Source: Saccharina japonica
Lineage: Eukaryota; Sar; Phaeophyceae; Laminariales; Laminariaceae
DNA length: 64,000 nucleotides
NCBI GenBank assembly: GCA_008828725.1
Contig: MEHQ01001759.1
Coordinates: forward strand, 1-64,000
Direction of reading: 5' to 3'
In this document: positions 21,944 through 31,000 of the stretch, one piece after another
How the letters are laid out: each line of letters starts with the position of its first letter
How positions within the stretch are numbered: position 1 is the first letter of the stretch
The notes under the pieces: model-generated
What the model saw: only the letters and a program-made list of their open reading frames with translations
What the model was told of the DNA's origin: nothing
Databases searched by the model: none
Translations under genes and position numbers: made by a program

Positions 21944-22640
21944 CGTGTTGCGATAGAGGTGTAGGGGGTATACCTTTTTTTGGCTGAAAACGTTTTCTGA
22001 ATGACGGGGGTTTCTTGACCCAAAAAATCGCCGGAACATATTATCGCTCTTCTTGTTGTGTTGCGCATAATGCACGCGTGCTACGATAGAGGCAGCACTT
22101 TTTGGCTGAGATATTTTCTGGATAACGTGGGGCTCCTTAGCCCATTCTTTTTTGTCTTGAAGACTAATGCCCTTTTATACATTTTTTTTTTTTCCCCCAT
22201 CCCATTCATTATCTTCGCACTTCCGTCTTTCTCCCTCCATAGTCGTAACTCAGATCCGGGGTCACAAAGTAGGCTCCTCTCCCTCCTCCCCCACTACGGT
22301 TCTTGCCTTGATTTTTTATCTCGCAGAGGGTTCGGCCTTCCCAACGCTCGTCGATTTTCATCGAATTTTGCTAACCCACGCTCTCGCGCTTTCAGCCGGT
22401 CAAGCTTTTTTGGGAGAAAAAGACCCTACGAGCATGCACACGGGGGGGGCTCGAACTCGTGATCCTGACGCTAACAAGCTTCGTGGTTACCTGCTAGCCC
22501 ACCGGGGCGACCGGCATTGGGACCATGGGATTGTGCATTGTGTTAACACTTTCTGCCTCCAAAATCAGTGTTTGACTTACTAATAGTATAGAGCTCCTCA
22601 ATTGGCCACCCTCAGAAAAAACTATTGCACACTAATCAAG
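21944..22640 (-). mobile_element. Two family A remnants, the second split by a SINE
   Basis: 21944-22072 is a truncated inverted copy (GACGCGTGTTGCGATAGAGG ... CAAAAAATCGCCGG). A second starts at 22073 (CACGCGTGCTACGATAGAGG) and is broken at about 22160 by a SINE. It resumes at about 22516 with the family sequence CATGGGATTGTGCATTG, CCTCCAAAATCAG and GAGCTCCTCA. Confidence 0.7.
22182..22514 (-). mobile_element. Full-length tRNA-derived SINE, family 1
   Basis: On the minus strand: tRNA-like head GGTCGCCCCGGTGGGCTAGC with a B box ACGAGTTCGAGCCC, then the family body, then GATGGGGG followed by 12 A. CATT occurs at both flanks, possibly a short target duplication. No coding capacity, so a partner LINE would have supplied the reverse transcriptase; none is in the window. 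Confidence 0.85.
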
Positions 22641-23208
22641 GGTATGCGCGGATCTGAATCCCAGATACCCCACTACCCCCCCCCCTATATTGGAGGGAAG
22701 AACCGGGCCGTTGTGGTCCCAGAAAACAATAACTCAACTTTTCTTTTTTCCCCCCCCCCCCCCCCCCCCCACAGCGAAACAAAAATAGGGGGGTCTCTAA
22801 AACCAAGTCAAAAAAAGGGAACAAAAAACGAAAAAAAAATAGTTTTCGCTCGTTTCGTCCTGTGATCACAGCGATCCGGATTGTTTTTCATTCTGACCTT
22901 CCTACAAGTGTGGTGTCGTTTTCTCTTCTTTTTTTTTACGCCCTTGGTGCACCTGTATACAGGCTACCGCAGAATGCCCCAATGTTTCATTTTATACCGA
23001 GGCCGTGGGATTGTTCATCAGGTATTATATATATATACATATTTCGTATGTATATATATAGCACTTTCATTTTCCTTCTATACTCGGTTTTTGGGGGGGG
23101 GTATCGAGCTCCTCAAGTGCCAACCACCCTCCGAAAAATCATGGGGGCACCTCTACCGTAGCATGCGTCGGTGGTGGTGTCGGTGTCCTGGAGGAGCGGT
23201 GGTGTGGT
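22641..23208. other. Simple sequence and a partial family A copy
   Basis: A run of 21 C lies at 22750-22770. From about 22980 to 23169 a worn family A copy ends CTACCGTAGCATGCGTC, with a TA-rich microsatellite inside (23024-23060). No gene. Confidence 0.5.
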
Positions 23209-23474
23209 GACGCGTGCTACGATAGAGATAGCACTTTTTGGTTGAAATGGTTTCTGAATGATAGTAATGCTCCTTAACCCAAAATCGTCGGACTTTGATC
23301 ATTAATTTGTTGCAATAGTGTTCCTTGTTTGCTTCGGCCATGGGATTTTCAATCGGATAGCACTTTTACTTTCCTCCCTTAATGATCACTTTGGGGTGGG
23401 TTGTAGAGCTCTTCAAGTAACCACCCTTCCAAGGCAAAAAACATGGTGCACCTCTATCTATCGTAGCATGCATC
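23209..23474 (-). mobile_element. MITE family A copy with exact target duplication TGGT
   Basis: GACGCGTGCTACGATAGAG at the left and CTATCGTAGCATGCATC at the right, flanked by TGGT (23205-23208 and 23475-23478). 266 bases, reverse orientation. Confidence 0.9.
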
Positions 23475-23504
23475 TGGTGGTGATACGAACAAGGTGTAAG
23501 CAAA

Positions 23505-23606
23505 CTATCACGGGGGACCATAGTCAATAGGACCTATACGGTAAACACAAAAACCTATATATATATTTGGTTCTATTTATTATGGTTTCCCGTAATAGTT
23601 AGAACG
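23505..23606. mobile_element. MITE family B copy
   Basis: Inverted ends CTATCACGGGGGACCATAGT and ATTATGGTTTCCCGTAATAG enclose an AAAACCTATATATA centre. Confidence 0.7.
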
Positions 23607-23667
23607 TGTGAGGGTATATTACCTGCTGAGCTATAGCGGTAAAAGATCGATCAATTACCCAGACCAG

Positions 23668-23780
23668 GATTCTCTGATGGCTCTAACACTTTTGTGACCA
23701 CGGGCCGTGCTCTTGCTAGATCAGACTATAGGGATTAGCAACTGAAACGAGTTTAATGTGAAGACAACAACAACAACAAG
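23668..23780 (+). repeat. Dispersed 110-bp repeat with (CAA)n tail
   Basis: Matches 42785-42890 closely (GATGGCTCTAACAC, TTGCTAGATCAGACTATAGG, GAGTTTAATGTGAAGACAAC) and both copies run straight into CAA repeats. A fixed 3' end plus simple tail suggests a retroposon 3' end. Confidence 0.6.
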
Positions 23781-23803
23781 GGTAATCCTTATAACAAACG
23801 TAG

Positions 23804-24140
23804 ACGCATGCATACTACGGTAGAGGTTGCACTGCGTTTTTATTCTGAGCGCGGCGGTCGCTTGAGGGGCTCTATACCTAACCCCAAAAACTGACATTAT
23901 ATTATAGGAAACCAAATGTGCTACCAGATAAAACATTCCCACGGCTTAAGTAAAAACGGATCAATATGGCAAGACAAGAACGAAATACCGAAGATTTTGG
24001 GTTAACCCTTTCAGAACTGCAAAGCTGATCCCACACTAATTCCAAGTCGTTTGTCCCCAAAATCGTGGAACCGCCCCGTCGTCGAGAAATCTTTTTAGCC
24101 AAACAAAGGTACAGAGTAGCTCTATCGTTGCACGTTCTAA
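23804..24140 (+). mobile_element. MITE family A copy interrupted by a family D remnant
   Basis: Left end GACGCATGCATACTACGGTA, interior to GAAGATTTTGG, then GTTAACCCTTTCAGAACTGC ... TTTGTCCCCAAAA (family D, about 24002-24068), then the closing AGCCAAACAAAG and CTCTATCGTTGCACG. The break falls at the TTAA normally found in family A (GGGTTAAGGAG). Confidence 0.65.
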
Positions 24141-24144
24141 GGTA

Positions 24145-24840
24145 CAGTATAATAATCGATGTCACGGTCGGATTGTTTGTGACATTTTATTTTAGTTGCG
24201 TAGCTCCTCGCATTGGGGAGTACATATATACATGTAGCTCACTATCTCACCCATCAAAACACGATGATGAGTTGGAAGACAGGTGTGTTGCTCGACCCAG
24301 CCAACAGCTCTATATTATGTTGCTACATATGACGAGTAGTCACAACGCAATGCATCGTGATTTATTTTGTGGGCTCCTCGAATGACGATTGCTTGTTGGT
24401 CTTGCCTACCGTGTACGAACGGGTCGATTAATAATGTTGTTGCGACCCTGCAAAGCCGAAAGGGGCGGAGGCGGGATTTTGTTGCGAAAAACGCAGCACA
24501 GGCAGGTGCACACGTGTAAGCATGCAAACACCAACGGAAAAAAACAAATCACAGACCATATATCGAGAGTCGGAGGGTTCGAGAAGGCGTAACGCAGGAG
24601 GAGATCATGACACTTACTTGCAGTCAACACATAAAGCGGAGAATACAAAAAATGTCAAACCATGTCACCCTCATCGAGGGATCGAATTCAGCACATACAT
24701 GTGTATTGCCACACAGCAGTAAACCAATCGCTAGCTTTACCTGGTACTTGGTAGGTAGTGATGGGTGCCATAGTCCCCTGGAACGAGTCTGCTGAAACCG
24801 CGCATTATAGTGCTCCAGGGGTACAAGCAAAGTGCATAGT
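24145..24840. other. No gene recognised
   Basis: Overlapping short open frames on both strands show no domain and no matching splice sites. No repeat family was identified. Confidence 0.35.
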
Positions 24841-24844
24841 AGTA

Positions 24845-25097
24845 GACGCGTGCTACGGTAGAGGAGGTATACCTTATTTTGGCTCAATCGTTTTCTGAAC
24901 GATCGGGTTCCTTAACCTAAATTGGTCGGGCTTTCATGTGTGTGACGAATAATGTTTCAAAGTATACTTCGGTCATGAGATTTCTCGTTCGGCAGCACTT
25001 TTATTTTCCTCCAAAATCAGTTTTTGCCGGTGAGGTATGACGCTCCTTAAGTGAGAAGCTCAGAAAAAAATGGTGCACCTCTATCGTAGCATGCGTC
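24845..25097 (-). mobile_element. MITE family A copy with exact target duplication AGTA
   Basis: GACGCGTGCTACGGTAGAGG at the left, CTATCGTAGCATGCGTC at the right, AGTA on both sides (24841-24844, 25098-25101). 253 bases, reverse orientation. Confidence 0.9.
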
Positions 25098-25133
25098 AGT
25101 AAGTCAACTGCCGACAGGTCGTACCACGACACG

Positions 25134-25375
25134 CTACGCGTGGACGCAACGCGTCGGTAGGCATCGGAGGAGTACTCCAGCAAATCTCGGGAACGCCAAA
25201 CACCAAATCCGATGACTCAACAAGGCGATCACGGGTGACCGTCCGTGCTTCGATTCTGTTTCATCGAGCTGAGACAGTAGGCACGCGTGCTCCTCGCACA
25301 CTCGCTCGCTCTCTCTTATAGCGTAGGTCTCCACTCGCACCACATCGATGAGCGAGGCATCTGTGACCTTCGAGC
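25134..25375 (-). CDS. Possible exon between two MITEs, unknown product
   Basis: An open frame on the minus strand from about 25375 to 25134 reads protein-like sequence (DASLIDVVRVETYAIRES, CEEHACLLSQLDETESK) with balanced composition, unlike the flanking repeats. A possible acceptor (TTAG then CTCGAAGG) lies at its upstream edge. No domain is recognised and no neighbouring exon was joined. It may be a fragment of an old gene. Confidence 0.25.
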
Positions 25376-25379
25376 TAAC

Positions 25380-25823
25380 GGGGTGCTACGATGAGGGAAG
25401 CACTGTTTGGCGAAAAAGGGTTTTCAATGACGGGATTCGTTATTAAAACCCCTTAACCCTTTTAGGACTGCAGTCCCGTTTTGGGGACAAACCACTCTAA
25501 TCCTAAGTAATTTGTCCCCAAAACAGGACTCTAGTCCTATAAGGGTTAAGAACCGTTCCCACGTTTTCGGGGGGACAAACTACTTAGAATTAGTGTGGGA
25601 TAAGTTTTGCAGCTGCGAAAAGGTCAACCCAAACTCGTTGAAATGCCATTACTTCGATAGCAAAACTATGTTTTATTGCATATCTACAGCAGTAGAGGCA
25701 ATGGGATTTTGCTCATCGGGTTTCCCTTTAAAAATTGTCAAAACAATCCGTTTCTGACTTACTAATAGTATAGAGGCTCCTCAAGTGAGGAACCACAGAA
25801 AACTAAGTGAACCACCTCTACCT
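25380..25823. mobile_element. Family A remnant carrying family D elements
   Basis: GTGCTACGATGAGGGAAGCAC at 25382 begins an inverted family A copy. It is interrupted at its TTAA by a family D element (25457-25545) and a second D-like half at 25550-25640 (GTTCCCACGTTTTCGGGG). The family A end resumes at about 25700-25820 (GGGATTTTGCTCATCGGG, GACTTACTAATAGTATAGAG, ACCTCTACC). Confidence 0.6.
25457..25545. mobile_element. MITE family D, piggyBac-like (TTAA duplication)
   Basis: Flanking TTAA at 25453-25456 and 25546-25549. The ends are CCCTTTTAGGACTGCAGTCC and the inverse CTCTAGTCCTATAAGGG. Nearly the whole 89 bases pair with themselves (CCCGTTTTGGGGACAAA against TTTGTCCCCAAAACAGG). TTAA duplication with CCCTT ends is the hallmark of piggyBac-group elements; the assignment rests on ends alone. 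Confidence 0.75.
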
Positions 25824-25890
25824 TAGGGCCCATCTTAACGAACACAGCAGAAAATTCAATTTGGAAAATAAAATCCTATTTGGATGTGAT
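25824..25890 (+). mobile_element. MITE family C fragment
   Basis: TAGGGCCCATCTTAACGAAC followed by AAATTCAATTTGGAAAATAA matches the left end of 21392-21630; the remainder is missing. Confidence 0.6.
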
Positions 25891-26063
25891 TTCGCAAAAA
25901 AAAAAACTGGTTTGCGTCCTATGGGGAAATAGTGAATTGCTCATTCAAATATTTCTGAAATAAAAATAACACAGCATGCGTCACAGCCTCGGGTGAAAAA
26001 AATCGACGAGAGGGGACGAGAGGGAAGGCATGCGTCAGCGCGTGCGCGCCGCCGCCAGCATAC

Positions 26064-26367
26064 CTTTGCTTTCGGCGGTCCAGGCTAGGAAGCTATCGCT
26101 CTCAGGGTCTCCTGGGCGGGCGTAGGGATCCCTGGAACGCCACGGGCGAGACAGGGACGGCGACGGTGCTATCAAAGTCTTGAACGTATCCTGCTGTTTT
26201 TGCGTCGATCGCTCAGTTTTTGGTCGGGTTGGCACATCTAGTTGGTTGAAAAGTTGGGATTGCGACCGCCATGATTGCCTTTGAGGCGCCACCGCCGGGG
26301 TACGATATGATATGGTCTGTGAGCGTGGGCGCGACTGTTGTCCCGGTGGCCTCGCGTCGTGGTTCAC
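26064..26367 (-). CDS. Possible exon of a Ser/Arg/Pro/Gln-rich protein
   Basis: Minus-strand open frame with coherent composition (RPPGQQSRPRSQTISYRTP, RPWRSRDPYARPGDPESD) and the segment FLAWTAESK ending at a donor-like AAAG then GTATGC at 26064. Likely a disordered region. The upstream limit is unclear and no adjoining exon was found, so a relic is as likely as a live gene. Confidence 0.3.
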
Positions 26368-26497
26368 GCGTCGTCGCCTCTGTCGTGGTCATCGATGCGA
26401 TCAAGAAATCGCTAGGTTGTAGCGGGGGCGTTTACCCACCGTGGACATGCCGGTCCAAGTCGGCCCAACTCCCAAATTTGATTTGAATTCTTCGCAA

Positions 26498-26653
26498 AGG
26501 TCCTGGGACCTTCTTGGTTTTTTCGTCCAATTCAAATTGATTAGACCCCAAGATCCTAATCTTTGGTGCTGGTGCGTGTGTTGACCAATGAAAAGCGATT
26601 TTTGTTTTTTTTTCCAAATTTAATTTATTGTGACTCGTTAATATGGGCCCTTA
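26498..26653 (-). mobile_element. MITE family C partial copy
   Basis: Contains ACCCCAAGATCCTAATCTTT, GTGTTGACCAATGAAAAGCG and the right end GTTAATATGGGCCCTTA, matching the family in reverse orientation. The left side is eroded. Confidence 0.65.
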
Positions 26654-26654
26654 G

Positions 26655-28060
26655 CAATTTTTGCAGCTCCATAATTATGTTCATGAGCTGGCGGTGTCTG
26701 AAGCTCATCATGCAACGAGCCGGTTATCTCCCGACTGAACAGAGCTGGGCGCCTTCTCCGGGTCGTTGGACGATACTCGACAGCCAGATAACCACACGCT
26801 TCAAAAGAGGAAGTCCCTCCGATTCGGCTGTATATAGCCGTGTCGACTGCTATAGAGATACTCCCCATGCATGTATTTCTACGAGTTCCACCATTCGATC
26901 GTATCATTGTTTATTTCCATTGTCGTCGTCCAAGAGTTAACAGTACGGTCACAACCACTACTACGTCATCTTGACTACCGTAAATTCGGGTACACAGTCT
27001 ATCGCAACACCGGCCCGAAACCAATCAAGATGTGTGAGGAACGTTCTCGCTCCTATTCTAGAGACGGGAGGACGATAAACTAAAAGCGACGCTCGGGAAA
27101 AAAGACTGACTTTCCTGTAGAGGTGCGTCGAAGCGTCTGAACGTGTTGCCCGGAAACATTTTCCGGCGCAACAACATGAGCAGCAGTCATCAAGCAAAAC
27201 GCATATGCAGACATGTTGAAAACATAGTGCAACCCAAGACTCGGCACGGACTTAAGCATGGGCCCACACTGCCGTCCCTCATGCCTTGCTTAGGACGTAA
27301 AACACTAGACATGACCAGGTGGGAGGTTTCTCGACTGAGAGAAAAAACCCACCGCGCGGAACCAATTGAAGAATATCACCCCTTGGGCAGCCACAAGCAA
27401 GACTCTACTGCTACGACCCCCACAGAGTTTCCACGCGAATAACAGCCAGTGTAGTTGTCAAAAGGCGTCGCGAATTGTCCCAGCAAGACTCCCTTTTGCG
27501 GACGTGCCGGGTCGCCTTCACGCGTCGAGATGCGCCTGTTGGCAACGCCCAAGAATAATGAGCCTAAACGCCTCGCGGCATTGTATCCGCATGCGAATGC
27601 TGCTTGGACGCCGTTTACTGCGCATGCATGCTTACACACTCACTCGGGACTAATTTCGAGGCTGCTCTGCTCTGCCCAGCAAATGGGGGGAAGGTGAGGA
27701 CACTGAGCGGTGCGTCTATGGAACACTCTCTCTCGTCGAAAGATAGTTCCAAGGCCACAAAAGGTTTTGCTGTGTGTGCCCCACTTTGTTTTGGGGAAAC
27801 CCCACTGCTGAAGTTCGTTCTCAGGGGTGTGCGTGTTATCTTGTGACTCGTGTGATACGGTGGTACGAATGATCGCAGCACCTCGTGCCCAGCCCGGCCG
27901 CGTCCGATTTCCACCCTATCAATTGAAGCCACCGTAATTACACGTAATATTTTCGCCATATATTGACCACTGCCGCCCCCCCCCCCCAAACTATCCCGTG
28001 TCCTTCTATTCTCTTGAACTGGCGCTCTTATATAGCTTCTCACCCCCCCCCCGATCTCGT
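26655..28060. other. Unassigned sequence downstream of the glutathione S-transferase gene
   Basis: A plus-strand frame at 27143-27442 (99 codons, GNIFRRNNMSSSHQAKRICR) has plausible composition but no domain and no splice partner. Short C runs occur at 27975-27987 and 28042-28052. The overlapping frames at 27455-27846 and their minus-strand mirror show nothing recognisable. Confidence 0.3.
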
Positions 28061-28065
28061 GTAGG

Positions 28066-31000
28066 TTACGCCTTGGAGGCGTAGTACGCCTTCACCTGCA
28101 GCACCATACGGCCGTAGTTGTAGAGAGGATGGAAATAGGGACAGAGCGCGTTAAGGCGTTGCATCTTCAGCGAGCTGGTCGCTGGGACGCATTCGATCGA
28201 GATGAGGTCAACCGCATGTTATCCACTCTGGCATCAGCACTACCCGCGTATCCCACAACTCTACGAGTACCTGGAACTGGTGGGTCGTAGTATCACACGT
28301 CCCACTGGAGGCCCTTCTGCACCACGGCATGGGTGTTGTACTTCTGCAGCAAACGGGCCTCAAGTGCACCGTGTGACACGTACGACTCACCCTACGGTAT
28401 AGGGGTTTCACGTTTTTCCTTCTGATAATTTGTTTTTTTTACCGACCGGTGTCGAGCTTCTCCAGCAGAGTCTCATCAATGTTTCCGGTTAGTATGATAC
28501 GTTTTCTAGGCACAGTATTTATGTTTATTCGACCGGCGACGACGCATACCACCTTATAACCCCTCAAGAACCGGTTCCCCCGTTTTTGGGGACAAATTAC
28601 TCGGAGTTAGTGTGGGATACATGTTTCAGTTCTGAAAGATACACCATGCATTTTCTGAGGGCGCTGGTCGCTTGAGGAGCTCTCTCTACTGTACACTGTT
28701 TGTATACGTCGCTGTCGAACGTGTCCCTTGCTGGCCCACGTGCCTATACCATGAGTTGTCAAGGAATAGTAGTAAATATTATACACTCGTACACCAAATA
28801 CCCGAATACACACCAGATGGATCAATACCGTTCTGTCAGAGACCACACCACATAAACCACATACAGGAGGTAAGCCGCACCAGGATTGTCACCAACTGCA
28901 CCCCTCATATATGTACGAGCAGTATCATTATCATCAAAGCCCGGGTCGTATCATTATCATCATCGACTGCTCGCAGGAGGAGCAGAAACACACCAAGTAC
29001 CACGAGGCATACTAAATAATGCCTCAACACATAATACAAAACCCCATAATATATGAAACCCCCAAATATCGGGAAACCAGTATCGAGCAACCGCATACCA
29101 CAAACATATACCTCACTCAAAACCTGTTTTGGGAAAAGAATAAATGCGCTGCATGCCTGATACAACAATCCCATGTGGCTCAAGTACAAAATGGACAATA
29201 TAATGCAACAACGAGAATGAAAGTCCGACTGACGTTTGGCTCAAGGAATCCGATCATTCAGAAACCTTTTCAGCAAAAAAACGGTACAGCAGTACCTCTT
29301 GTCGTAGCACACCCGTTGACTCGGGCATACTAGGCATCTTGGTGGGGTTGAGCGAGAAAACACACACACACACATATTCGACATCCATGTTTCGGGCGAA
29401 GAAACATGGAACGGTAGCCTGCATAAGCATGGTACGGTAGCCTGCATGCAGGTGCACGGTTTTTTTTTCTGTGGTACGAACCGTGGAGGTGCACCGTGTT
29501 GTTTTTGAGGGTAGTACGTAGTCACTTGAGGAGATCCACATCTCACGCGAAGATTGCTTATTCTGGAGGAAAACGAAAATGCCACCCAAATGAAGAATCC
29601 CCTTTTGTGGCCTTCTCTTAAGTATTCATCGAAAAATGTGCAACACAAAAATGAAATTCCGACGATTTTGTGTTAAGGAGCCCCGTTTTTATCCTACCAC
29701 TTTTCAGCAAAAATGTGCTACCTCTATCGTCGCACGCGTCTGAGATACCAGGGGACCCTTATGTGTGAGGAGGGTCTCGGGAAAATAAAGAGGCGTCACC
29801 CCGACCGTGCGGAAAATGGCCGAATACCTTGGGGTGTTCCATGACGGCGTCGTCGAGGCCTTTCAGGGAGGGGCAGATGTCCTCCGCCGTGGTTGTGGGG
29901 ACGCCGACCAGGAAGCCGGCCTGGAAGGTGGCGATCATGGCATGCACCTGCTCAAGCACAGCCAACAAAAAACAAACGAACAGACGGGATAGATCCACAA
30001 CGTATATTGTAAACGGGAAAGGGAGAGAGACATGGCAGTGGGATATGGGCGCAGGGGTACACGCACAGTCGTCGCAGCTGTAATGTGTGACGATTTGGCT
30101 CCTATCAACAAAAAATCTCGGGTGTCTCCAAAACGGCACATTTCGGCAAATTCGGCCGTGGATTCGGAAGCTAATATAAGCTTGCTCATTTCGGCAATAT
30201 TTTATCTATTTCGGCCAATTGTGGCTGTTGATTCGGAAAACTGTATATTGTCTTGCTCTTTTCGGCAAACAATTAACCTATTTTGGGGGATGACACCCTC
30301 CCTAATCATGCCCACGCGGTGCAAACTGGGAGGTGGAGATAGGCGTGGCCTAATGATATATACTACGGTAGGGATGGACCGCAACGTTTTATGAGGTCCC
30401 GCCGCACTTGAGGAGCTCGTTACATACCCCGCTCAAAAACAGACCTTGTAAGACTAACCCGACGAGCCATCGGAGCAACGCTAACTAGAGCAGCTCAAAC
30501 ATCACATCCGAGGCACGCTTTCGAGGAAGTTTGCCCCTCGCAACCTGACCAGCATTTGTATGCGCTGTATGGGCTAGTCCTAAAACGAATAGTCGAGAAA
30601 CATCAAACTGCCACACGCCAACCGGTCGGTTGGTGACTTGAGGAGCTTCACGAGTCAGAACATATTGAGGCGATACGGGAAATCCCGACAGTGGGGTGAG
30701 TACATGTTACCTAAGGTAATACCACGAAAAAAATGTTTTTCATGTAACAAAAACGATTTTGGGTGGAGTTTCGTCGGTTGAGGGTCCCCCGTTAGTCACA
30801 AACAAAAACACAATTGGCCAAAAATGGCTATCTCTATCGTAACGCGCGTCGGTGTGCAGAGCGAACGAAGGCGTGCAGTCCATACTCTGTACGAAACCCT
30901 TTCTTCATGTGTTCCGGCCAATCACACGTCGACGTACTTCAACATGAACTGACCATGATGTCGGCGATGGTGAGGGAGGGTCCGACGCAGAAGGGAGAGG

